From the NCBI GenBank assembly GCA_020091685.1, contig CM034601.1, positions 38,710,034-38,774,033 of the forward strand: a DNA stretch of 64,000 nt, written 5' to 3'. Positions 13,501 to 23,914 of the stretch are shown one piece after another. This DNA is from Lutjanus erythropterus. Taxonomy: Eukaryota > Chordata > Actinopteri > Lutjaniformes > Lutjanidae. The translations under genes and the position numbers were made by a program. The notes under the pieces are model-generated. The model worked only from the letters and a program-made list of their open reading frames with translations, made no database searches and was not told where the DNA came from. Numbering within the stretch: position 1 is the first letter of the stretch; every line of letters begins with the position of its first letter.

Positions 13501-14235
13501 AAGAGCAATTCCAAAGCATATGAAATAAGCTAAATCTCCATTACAGGTTTTACATCTCTATCAATTTGGAGACCAGTATGGTACATTCTGTGCTGTTGAT
13601 GTGGACTATAACAGCTAAATTCTACCAGGCATGGCTGCGTCGTGTTACTGCTGTGCCACATCAGCCAGAGCTGATTACTGCCACTCTACACAATGCTCCA
13701 CCAGCCGCGCTGCAGCGCATCTCTGAGTATGCAATCTGCACAGAGCAGATCGAGCTGGCAGGAAGTCAGGCACAGAAAAAAAGAGAGAAGAAAGAATCCA
13801 GTCAATTTTCAAAATAAAAGACACTGTTCAGACTTGTGATCCTAAAAACACACAGAAAGGAACTATTTAACAACAAAACCTGCTTATTTATGGTAGAAGC
13901 ACAACGCAAGGAAACTTAAACAAATTAACAAAATCTGAGCAAGCAACATAATCAGGCGGGCAAAACGCTCCGCTGCTGAAACGCTACTGAAACACAGCTG
14001 GTCGGGGCTGCAGCCGTGTGGGGGACAGAACAAAACTGTGGCGCAGACGTGCCGTGCCCAGTGTAATCAACTGGTAATAGGCTATTAAAGCTTCTACAAG
14101 CGTTTTTTAATTGGCTATGAAACCATCTTAATTTATTACTGATGCCTCAGCTATTTCTGTAGTTGTTCTTAATGGCTGCCACCAGGTCAAATTCCCTTTG
14201 AAATCAGATGAAACAAGTCTGTGTTTTCCCCAGGC
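10523..14235. other. No gene recognised
   Basis: Several short ORFs (for example 11533-11943, 136 aa) show no domain or splice support. Fragments near 12990-13560 are A/T-rich. Nothing further can be supported. Confidence 0.45.
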
Positions 14236-14340
14236 AAAGTAAAAGGAAGACAAAGGATGTTTTTATTTTAATAATTTTATTTTTGACGTTATATTTTAAG
14301 GTGGAAACAGTACCACTTTTGTCCACAAGGGCCTCCAAAA
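14236..14340 (+). repeat. Dispersed repeat, copy 2 of three
   Basis: It shares tttttattttaataatttta, then ttttgacgttatatttt and ggtggaaaca with 5911-6150 (reverse) and 54571-54670. It is the most diverged of the three. Confidence 0.55.
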
Positions 14341-15194
14341 ACTTTTTGTCAATGTTTAGTTGAGATTAACACAGTCTAGGACATTTCAAGAATAGTACAC
14401 CATTCAACCATAACTGCATTCCAGATCTGATTCCCATTTACTTTTCACAAAGTTATTGTGTAGAATCGTATAAATCGAAGAAGTCAGACCTTTTGTAGTG
14501 TACCAAGCTTCACTAAGCAGATGCTTTTCAAACAGGGATTCTGGTGGAATTTGTGGGACATCTGTGTATCTTTTGCAGACCCATTTCATGGCTGGTTTTG
14601 ATCACGCTGAACACATCAGCCTGGAAATGTCAACAGAACTGCTGGATATTTTTCTATTTATTTTAATGAATTTTCCTCTGTGTGTTGTTTTGGATCTAAC
14701 AGCGCACTAGAAGGGACTAAAATGTATTTAGTGGATATTATTAAATCTTGTAAACATGTTAGAGGGAACAAGAAGCCATCTAATTAGTCGGCACAGGAGG
14801 CAGTGGTACATATGGATGTGGCACACAAGGCTGTAGCTATAAATAAGAATGTGGCATCTCAGTCAACATGCCAGATTTAATAAGGACTGAAATGCATTGT
14901 TGGCTATGCTCCATTTGGAGTCATATGCTATACGCCAGCAGCAGATGCGTGTATCACAATCTTATTTGTCTGCATGGAAATGGAGCTGTGGGTGTGTCTG
15001 CTGTCAACTGGAAGCAAAAAGCAAAAGGCAGAAGCCTGGATCTGAATGTTTCTCTTCCATTTAAAACCTTTAGAAGTGACTGGATATGAGTTAAGCTTTC
15101 ATCTGTGCCTTTGACTAAAAAAAAAAAAGTACTACTGCCTAAGATCCAATAGACATATTTTTTACATAGACAGTATAAAAATTAGCGCACCGAG

Positions 15195-15530
15195 CGTCTT
15201 TGACGTCACTCACAGGTTTCTGAAGAGCAGTGTGGGCTTGCAGTGGGGCTGTCGCTGTCTTTAGCAGTGTCTGACTTAGCTAACTCCTGGCTAATAAAAA
15301 AAATTGTCAAAGAGGTGGAGTGGAGATGGAGCTGAGACAGCTGAATGAAGCTAGCAGCTAACCATCTGCGATGTACCCAACTGTCAATCCCAGTGGATAC
15401 GCCCCTAATTATGCATAACTTTAAGCCTTAATATAATTTAAATGGGCAAGTTATAAAAATTTACCACCTGCATGTTATCATTAACAGGGAAATTAACTAT
15501 GGAGAGCTTTTGTTGTAGCAGGCTGTAAAC
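15195..15530 (+). repeat. Fish-type dispersed repeat
   Basis: It contains gtctttgacgtcactcacag, then ttatgcataactttaagcct, then gggaaattaactatggagag and gtagcaggctgtaaac. I recall this order as a recurrent fish repeat. It is followed at 15536-15612 by a short C/G-run segment (caggggggcattggg, then gccccccta). Confidence 0.55.
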
Positions 15531-15612
15531 TTATCTACACAGGCGCCATCTACAGGGGGGCATTGGGTTTTATGCCCCCCTAAAGTTGAAGTTGCAGTGA
15601 CCCCCCAATCTT

Positions 15613-17585
15613 GAGGCAAAGCAGGAAAAAATGCAGTTCTAAAATAGCCAGGGACTAATAAGTCATGCCATATGCTGTATTATTCTTAAGATTTCATTTT
15701 CATGCGGGGTAGTGTGTGTTTTGTTGCTCAAATGTTACCAGCTGAGCACACCAGGCACTTGAAATAATTATTTAACAATTAATTTAATTAGTTAAACACT
15801 GGTCACCATTCACTTCCATTGTTTGGGAGATTCTGCAACACTGTTTTCCTGTGAAACTCCAGCAGTGTTTTGTGGACTAACAAAATAAACGTGACCTTCA
15901 ATAGGCATGAAGATGAGTAGGTAATGACTGAATTTTCATTTTTGGGTGAACTATCCCTTTACCACAACTGAGAGCAAATTTTCTTTCTTTAATTTAATAT
16001 TCTCTTTACTTTTGGCTACTTGAAACTGGATGATATGTTAGTAGCATTTAAATCTGGGGAACCAAAAGCCCTCACACTGTGTTACAGGAAGCTCAAAGCT
16101 GCTTGAACATTTTCCATGTCAGTAAATTAGTTATGCAGCTCATATTCACCACTGTTTGTAAAGGCTCTGTTACTGTCTCAATGACACAGCGTAAGAAACC
16201 GCCATGATTTTGGTGCAAAGTAGTTCATCTAAATAGACTGAACATAAAATGCCTTTGAGAGTCAATAAAGCAGCTTGGAGGGTCCTTTTACACCCCAGCT
16301 GTTATCATCTCAGATGTAAAAGTGCTCTTTGAAGCAATGGAGAAGCGAAACCAATAAACACAGGCAGGTTTCTTTTGGTCTCGTGCCATCTTCATCTGTC
16401 CTTGCCTATCATCAGTCACTAAGAGTGTGCACAGGATTGTAATATATAATTTTTCACTTAATCAGCCACAAGGCTGTACAGCATCTCAAACCATTCGTTC
16501 CTCATGTATTATTATATTTAAAAGTAAGACTATTACAACTGTGAACAGAGAACAAAATGTAGCTGCTCATAACTATATTATTCTCCTGACGAAAATATTT
16601 AGAAATGACCTGATGATGATCAGGTCATCTTGATGTCGCTCCAGACGGCTAATTTTGCTCAGATAAATGAGAAATGTCATGAATCGTTTTCTTTCAATTT
16701 TCAGTAATCAGTTAGAAACATTCAGGTCGGAATATTTGAACTAAAACAAAATAAATGGGGTGTTAGCTGGTAGGGAACTAATAACAAAATCATTTGGTTC
16801 ATTCGCCCAGAGCTAAGTGACAGAGAGCCTAAGTCCCCAGTGTAATTAAGCAGAGGTTTGAGCTGCCTGCATAGTTTTTTGTTATGCATAAAGCTGTGTG
16901 ACAGCAGTCGATGGCCGCTGGCTGCTGGTGATTACAATCCTGGAAAGGTGTACGCAGCAAACCTGTATTTAGAATCAGCCCTTTGGCTGCTCTGAGCAAA
17001 ACAATTCCTCTGTAAACTCCTGACAAGTTTTATATTCCTTTGGGAAATGAAAAGGGGCATTGTCTGAAAGTTTGAGAGATTTTGTTGTTGTTGTTGTTTT
17101 TGCTATGATTGGTAGAAGGTGGTTGTTATGTGGGATGAAAGTGGGTGCTGCGTTTGGCAGATGCGAAGGTGCTTTTGTGCAGACGTCTCAGAGGCATGTC
17201 CCTGCAGTCCAGGGGTGATTGCAGTCAGGGAATGAATGTCTGCTGGTAACTGACAGGCATCGCTTTGTATCAGGAAGCTGATCGCTCTGCGCTCCAGAGT
17301 GCCGTGTCAATTAAAGAGCAGCAGCGCAGGCAGGTGGAAAAGAGGACAGCCTCATTTCTGTGCTGCAGCAGTCTGGAGATTGGCTTCAGATTGCTGCAGG
17401 CACTGACTCTATTCAGCCAACTCTCTCTTTGACTGCCTCAATAACCCATACACAGCAGGCAGGTGGATAACAGAGAGATTTCATCCATATCATCACCATG
17501 TCTTCTCATGTCTTCAAAGTGTACAGTGTTAAAACATGATTAAATAAGTGGAGTACTGTGGGCTATTGTGAAATTTTTTACCATA
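15613..17585. other. No gene; one palindromic AGGTCA pair
   Basis: No exon was seen. It contains the perfect 10-bp inverted repeat at 16605-16628, listed separately. About 17140-17480 is repeat-free and might be regulatory, but nothing further can be shown. Confidence 0.4.
16605..16628. promoter_or_regulatory. Perfect inverted repeat with AGGTCA half-sites
   Basis: ATGACCTGAT (16605-16614), a 4-bp spacer, then ATCAGGTCAT (16619-16628). The arms are exact reverse complements and contain TGACCT and AGGTCA, the nuclear-receptor half-site, as an everted pair 10 bp apart. Function is inferred only. Confidence 0.3.
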
Positions 17586-17655
17586 GATGAATGGAATCTG
17601 ACTTACTAAGGCCACCTGTGATGAAAATAGAGATGGAACCAATCCAACCCACTAT
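17586..17655 (+). repeat. 70-bp direct repeat, copy 1
   Basis: tggaatctgacttac, then gccacctgtgatgaaaatag, then agagatgg and atcaatcca-like sequence. It is repeated at 18395-18465. The second half equals the terminal sequence of the TIR-bounded element at 18432-19217. Confidence 0.75.
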
Positions 17656-17769
17656 CGTTTTTTTAAAACCTTCCTAGTGATTTGGTTCTGTGGATGTTAG
17701 TCAGTCACTTGGCTGGTTCATCAGTTGATCAGTCCACTGCTTAGGTTCAGGCTGAAATGTTGTATTTAC

Positions 17770-18165
17770 TGTACTTGATGCAGATATCTTTAAAGCTATA
17801 ATAACATTTACACATTAAAATGTCTAAAAATGTAACGATATATATTTTGTTATATATTAGTTGTGCACTTACATTATCCCAAATGTTTCCAGCAATATTC
17901 AAACATGGAGAAATCCATGATTTATTCCAGGAAACAGTGCCTTTTCCTACTAGCTGCTTGCAATAACTTATAGGAAAACATGAGATGTGTCGCATATGTC
18001 ACAGAGTGAGGAAGGAAGTCTGTGTGACTAAACAGTATGAATAGATTTTCATCAGCTATAGTGGCTGTTTAATAGCGAAAATAACAACACCTGTGATGCA
18101 GTATCTATTGTTATTGCTTTAATGTGAGAGAGACCCAGCAGAGCTCACATATTGCATCTTTAAGT
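17770..18165 (+). repeat. Fish-type dispersed repeat
   Basis: It starts gatatctttaaagctataat and ends cacatattgcatctttaag, giving short inverted ends around atctttaa. Internal text (cattaaaatgtctaaaaatg, then ctagctgcttgcaataac) matches a repeat that I recall from fish genomes. Confidence 0.5.
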
Positions 18166-18184
18166 TCCCACAGGATCTGAGTAA

Positions 18185-18365
18185 CTTTGGTCCAATACTT
18201 ACACTCTCAAAACTAATGATATTCCCATCAGCCTCAGCTGTTTTGTGTTTAGTGCCAATCAGCAAATGATAGCCTGCTAACACACTAAACTAAGATTGTA
18301 GTCATTGTAAACATTAGGTTCCACCTACTAGTGAAGTTGTTAGAGTTGTCATTGTGAGCATGGTA
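18185..18365 (-). repeat. Dispersed fish repeat (minus copy)
   Basis: actttggtccaatactta, then attcccatcagcctcagctg, then gcctgctaacacactaaact and gtcattgtgagcatggta. This is the reverse-orientation part of the family also seen at 26150-26516 (plus) and 59016-59500 (minus). Confidence 0.6.
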
Positions 18366-18394
18366 TCATGTGACAGAGATACATTCATAGCTCA

Positions 18395-18465
18395 GTGGAA
18401 TCTGACTTACAAAAGCCACCTGTGATGAAAATAGAGATGGCATCAATCCAATCTAATATCGCCAA
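18395..18465 (+). repeat. 70-bp direct repeat, copy 2
   Basis: Counterpart of 17586-17655. Here it continues into a longer element whose opposite end is near 19217. Confidence 0.75.
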
Positions 18466-19016
18466 GTCATTTATTGGATATTGGGCTAGCATCATCAATC
18501 CATGTTCCAATTTATGTTCCACAACACCATGTGAGATGAATAGCATTTTTCACATTTGCTCTGCATTTGTATGTTATACAAAGGAAACATGTTCCAGGTT
18601 GAGGCAGTGCTCTACAGCTGGAGTGGACAAATGTAGCTACTAGACGCCTTACTCATGATGTAACAATAAACCAGCACAAAAATGACAATTACCGATGTAA
18701 GACACCATAAACTTTGTTCTGAACAAACACATAACAAGGACCAACGAAAAGTAACATTTGCATTTCAGAACATAAAATAGCAAACTCAAACTGTCAGCAA
18801 TGCATCATGAAAGATGATGCAAATGAGGGCCGTCTCTCAGCTACACATGTAAATGTCACAAGCCATGATCCTTCAGGACCCCACAATGATTGAAGGACGC
18901 CATTACACAAGTTACATTACAAAAACGAAACAAGCTTTCCAGAAATATCAAGAGAACTTTTCACCACAGCTTCAGCCTCATGTAATCTTACCACCACCAC
19001 TACCACTACTACTACA

Positions 19017-19050
<34 letters not shown>

Positions 19051-19217
19051 ACAACAACAACAACAACAACAACAACAATAATCAACATCATCATCATCAT
19101 CATCATCAGCATCATCGTCAAGAAAAAAGGGTGCTGATATCAGTATAATATCAGCAGATATCCAAATTCGGAATCTGATCAGAGCTGGGAAAAAAAACAT
19201 GTATTGGTGCCTCTCTA
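18432..19217. mobile_element. TIR-bounded non-autonomous element containing trinucleotide tracts
   Basis: The left end tagagatggcatcaatcc pairs with the reverse complement of the right end, tagagaggcaccaatac. Near the right end, gctgatatcagtataatatc, then agcagatatccaaattcgga is typical of a fish MITE family with such ends. No transposase frame was seen. The outer boundary is uncertain because the 36 bp left of the TIR are also duplicated. Confidence 0.55.
18990..19121. repeat. Compound trinucleotide microsatellite (CCA)(ACT)(AAC)(ATC)
   Basis: Successive pure blocks of different trinucleotides: CCA/CTA near 18990-19000, ACT to about 19050, AAC to about 19077, and ATC/CAT to about 19121. In frame they read as poly-Leu/Thr/Ile, but there is no sign of translation. 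Confidence 0.95.
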
Positions 19218-20689
19218 GATGAAAATACATTTGTGTTTGTGTTTCCTGACCCTTAAGTACATTCCTCTCAGCTGTAAACTTCACAGCTCATGGTGTTACC
19301 CTGAGCACTCCACACTGACCCTATGAGGAGGAACCTCTGCCACTTTCATGCAGCCCTTTACCAAGAGCACTCTGCTTTCTTAAATTAGATTTTTCTTTGA
19401 AGCTGACTGTGCAATGGATGTTGGAAGTTACAAGTGCTCTGGCAGCAATGCCTCCTTGAGAAACCCAGAGTATGTGGAAACTTTCCCGTTCTGTCTGAGT
19501 CAGACGTTTTGATCATTATCATACAAGTCACTGATAATGTCATGGAAATATTTATGGATGAATAATTGTAGCTGATTAGTTTTATGGAGTTTAATCACTG
19601 GGGGATAATAGTTCAGAAAGAGGAAAATACATGAAATCAGAATGATGTCGGGAGATCAGTTGAATTTGTGAGCAGCCACCGACTGCATGCACAGAAGCAC
19701 GTCTGCTGGTACAGTGATGAGCTAATTCAAGCCTAACATGTCTGCTGGACGTTTGATAAATTCTATAATGGATGGTTGGGTTGGATGGAGGGTGCATAAG
19801 GGCATGGCTAATCTCCAGATGGCTCTCTGACATTCCCAGCATGAGAAAGACACAGTGAGGGAAAGAGGGCACAGTTGAGGAAATTGCTCTTATCTCTACA
19901 CTTGAATAGAAGACAATGCTTTTTTTTTTTGCTTAAATTCCACTGTTCACTTTCTGCTGTCCTTTACGTAATATGAGTCACATAGAGAAGTTTGACCAAA
20001 GTTTTGTGACCGAACATCATTTCATTCCTTTGGGATTAACTTGCACTTTAGAAAGAAAGAGGGTAATTTATTTCCTCATTCTGAAATGGAAGGCAGTTTT
20101 CAGCACCATACAGTATTTTGTTGCAGCACTCTGTGGCAGTATCAGAAAAACTGCTTTGTTGGCTAAAAGAACATTGAAGCTTATAGCAGTGGAACAAAGG
20201 CCAAAGCTGTTGATGAAACCTGAAATGCTACTTAAGATGTATCTGCTGACTGAGCAAGGACACATGATAGAGGCTGAATCCATTAATACGCTCAACATGG
20301 ACGATACTGAAATGATTCCTCACAGTAAAGCGTGACCTTTTTGTTTTGTCACTTATTTAAATTTTGTCATTAGCCCATATATGTCTATCAGAGGAAAAGT
20401 CAGACTGCACTTTTAATAAGATCTGTTCTCTTTTATGTAAATCATACTGCAGGGACAGAGGAGTTATAATTCTGTAATTGAAGTGGCTGAAAATGGATTG
20501 GCATATTTAGAGAAGGCTGAGTGGGAAATCCTATAGAGAAATCATGCAATTGACACATTATTCTTCCTTGTCAAAACCTGACACCTACGTTACCCACAAT
20601 GCTACTCAGCTGCCGACAGTTTGGTTGGAGATTCAGATGTGTATTGATAGTAGCAGCTAATGTAGTCTCAAACGGGATTACCCATTGTT
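19218..20689. other. No gene recognised
   Basis: The 120-aa ORF at 19973-20335 has no recognisable domain, no splice context and a shadow ORF on the other strand. Nothing else could be assigned. Confidence 0.4.
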
Positions 20690-21720
20690 CTCATGGCCCA
20701 TTCTCGAAACCCGCGTAGCCTGAAAATGTACCTTTGGACAGCCCGTTATCCTGAAAAACAAAAGTCTGCTGCTACACAGGCCCATTGCCCCAGAAATACT
20801 AATTCTCCTTGCAGAGGTTTGTCTTTAAAAGGCAACATTTCAAACAATTGTTGCAGACAAATTTCCAATGTCGGAATAAAATCATGAGATTTACCTCAGT
20901 TGGTGAATGCCCCTGTGTTAGATGGGTTATGGTTACCAACTACAGGGAGGGTGTGTATTTTCTTAACAACGGGCCTTCAGAGCAATGGGTATTTGATTTC
21001 AGAATAATTGATAGTTTTAGAAGAAATCCAGATGGTATGATTTTCAGTACTTTCAAAAATACAGACACTACTCTTGTATGGAGATGCTATGTTGAGGTGA
21101 TATATTGTAGTATGGAGCACCCACCACCAGGGGGCGGTCTCCTCTGGTGGGCAAGGCAGCGCCGCTGGGCCCCAAAACATGGCATCTGGGGAGCAAAGTT
21201 ACATGTCTAACTAGTAAAAGATAGAAAAATGCCTCTGCCCCTATTTGGGAGTATTTTGAATTTAGTCGATAAATTTAGATGATAAATGTGAGCCAACAAA
21301 CACTGCAGACTACTGATTGATCCATTTAAGTGAGTGTGAGAGCACAAGCAGTGGAGAGTGATGGTGAATGTGCACTGAGAAGAGGAAAAGGTGAGAAGCG
21401 AAGCTGTCGGTCTGGCAGTAAATGTACAGTTTAGGTTTGACAGTGATCAAAGGCTTTCCCAACTGCGGGAAAGGCGTTGCTATGACAATCAGCTCTGCCT
21501 ACGTTAAGGAGATTATCTGCAGTGGAGTAGAGCTTAGCTGGGCTGCTTTTCACAAATACCGCTATAATGCCATAAACCCTGATAAAATGTCAGAAAGACA
21601 CGAAGGTATGAAAAAACAGATAGCGCCCAAGCCTAACTGTATGAATGAGCTTTTGGTCCAGTGGGACATTCTTTTGACTACTGGGGTTTCAGAATAATGG
21701 GATGTTGGAACAATGACATG
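20690..21720 (+). repeat. Old repeat with recurring 'cattattccgaa'-like phrases
   Basis: Short related phrases recur: ggcccattctcgaaac, gcccgttatcctgaaaa, gcccattgccccagaaat, aatgtcggaataaaat and tttcagaataatgggatg. I recall fish repeats built from units like 'cccattattccgaa'. Three ORFs in this interval (64-133 aa) show no protein family and are probably by-products. Confidence 0.45.
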
Positions 21721-23077
21721 GCAACGCCTTGAGCTGCTAGCCTTAAGCAGAGATGAGGAGTGAGTTACAGAGGTCTGGTAAGTTCACTTATTTCTTACAC
21801 AATTTCTGACACAATGTTTTAGTGACTTTTTGTGCAAATTTGTAACATCAACAGTCTTTAACATTTTTCCAAGGAATACATAATTTGAAATATAATAATT
21901 ACATTGCACTTGCAAGAGAAATTACAAAGATAATCAAACCTGATTTGGAATCAGTAATACTTGATCAGTTCCATCTTCGTTTGAATTCTCCTCTGTGTTT
22001 GCACAGAAGAAGATGTGTTGTGGTGTGCAGCGTACCGACAGGCGGGGAGTGACTCAGGCACGCAGACCTGAGCCCATCTCTCCCCTGCCAGTGACCCTGC
22101 TAATCGCATCAGAAGCAGTCCTATGCTAATCATTCCTCCCATGAGATGCTGCACATGGCAACACGGTGGAGTTTATGAGTTTGAGCAGAGTTAGTATAGC
22201 TGCACCCTGAGCCAGCTGGAGCAGATGTAAACCCGCTGAAGAGTCGAAGAGAGATTTTTTAAAAAGCAGGGTTTGATCCCTGAGGAGCAGAGCAGGGCAA
22301 ACTGTTCAAAGACCTGTTCTGAGGTCGAGCAATTGTCAACCCACAGCTGAACTGTGTGCCAGGATGGGCCCAGATGTCACCTTATAAACATCATCTCTGT
22401 CTTCCTCTGAGGTGACTTGCAGTATTCTCTCTGTGTTGAAAATGGGACAGGGCTGGTTTATTTCTGTCACACTCTGTCTCCAAGGTTGCCAAGGATGTCT
22501 CTCCACCAAAGGCCAGAATTTTCAGCTGCCTTCTCGCCTCTCTCTGTATCTCTCTCTCATTAGTTCAGAGTGTGTTGATGTTTTTATCATCCTGTTTGTG
22601 TTATCTACTTAGCTCCAAATGATGCATAAAGTGGCTCTTATGAGTAACTCTACACATAAAAATGTAGTTTTTTCAGCGCTCTGCATCAGACAGAGGTGTT
22701 TTCAGTTCTTCGTGCTATACTGGATTTTTTTTAGCACAGCAACACCAACTGAGCTCCAACAGCTACTCCCTCCTCTGCTGTAGCCCTCTCTTTCTCCCTG
22801 ATAGAGTCGAAATCTCTCTCAACTCCAGTTGAAGCCGCACTCTTATTTCAGTCTGTGCTGCAGCTCCCAAAGCACCAACAGAAAAGTAAGTGAAGCACTT
22901 AACAGAAACTACTCATACTCAGTCTAACCCCATGTCTCTTTAATAAAGTCGGCTGAATGGCGGGCTGTGCCTGGGCATGAATTTACCAAATCAGAGCAGC
23001 TGCTGCTGTGAAAATGTGCCAAAGTTTCACATGAAGTCTTTAGTGCACTCTCATTGTGTCATCTTAAATTGCAGCAT
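21721..23077. other. No gene recognised
   Basis: Low-feature sequence with pyrimidine-rich runs near 22530-22560 and 22770-22820. No exon or paired repeat was found. Confidence 0.45.
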
Positions 23078-23914
23078 AAGTTGGTAAACAGTGATAATGA
23101 TTAAAGCTGCATGCAGCATTGAAGGGGTGCTCACACCTCGCACCCATCAGGCTGTGCTGCAGCCACGCATGTAGTTGTCCTCAGGCTGGGACTCTTATCA
23201 AACAAGTGAAGTTTGGGGCAGATATGGCCGTGTACACTCAAATTACAGCACCTCCCTGTTTCTTGGGTAAACATGGGAATTCAATCACCACGCTACAGAT
23301 ATACCAGTCAACAAAAACTCAAATGCTTCACACTTTGGCATCACAAAGGTATTTAGAATGCACCAACCCAATTTGAAGTTGATCTGATTAATTCTGTAGG
23401 GCGAATTAGGTAAAGTACAGCACCAGGAAATTGCACAAAAAATGCACACAGAATTCAAAATGTCTGACTTCCTGTTGGGTTTAGAGTATGGTTCCCAGAG
23501 GATTTTTTGTACATCTAGACATGATACATGTGCAACCTCTTTTCGTACACCTAGGTGAAATGTTGCATGGGGCTGCCTAATATTTGAGTTACAACAACTT
23601 ACTGTTTCATGGAAATTCAATGCCACGCTACACCATGGACACGCCGTTTAATGAACCCCCCATATAATATAAAATCATAAACGTTGAGATTGCATTATAC
23701 CAATCTGAAGTCGATTGTAATAATTCCCACAGAGGAGTTAAAATGAAACGCCTGTAAATGGCAAAAAATGTCTGAAATTGCACAGGAAGTTCAAAATATC
23801 CTACTTCCAGATGGGTCTAGGGAAACTTACCAAGAGGGCTGTTTCATATTTGAGTTACAACAATCAACAAAATTCAATGCCTTCAAGCCACAAGTTGGTA
23901 AACAGTAATAATGA
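23078..23914 (+). repeat. Fish-type repeat bounded by 23-bp direct repeats
   Basis: aagttggtaaacagtgataa(tga) at 23078-23100 recurs with one change at 23892-23914. Between them, blocks repeat internally: atatttgagttacaacaa-like and gaaattcaatgcca-like sequences, and 'aaaatgtctgacttcctg' versus 'aaaatatcctacttccag'. This suggests two diverged tandem units of an old repeat. Confidence 0.6.

Noticed and set aside
18990..19121. CRISPR-like or minisatellite array
   Set aside because: The periodicity is purely trinucleotide with no spacers. It is a compound microsatellite.
19973..20335. 120-aa plus-strand ORF
   Set aside because: No domain or exon signals. An opposite-strand ORF of 76 aa overlaps it, typical of chance open frames.
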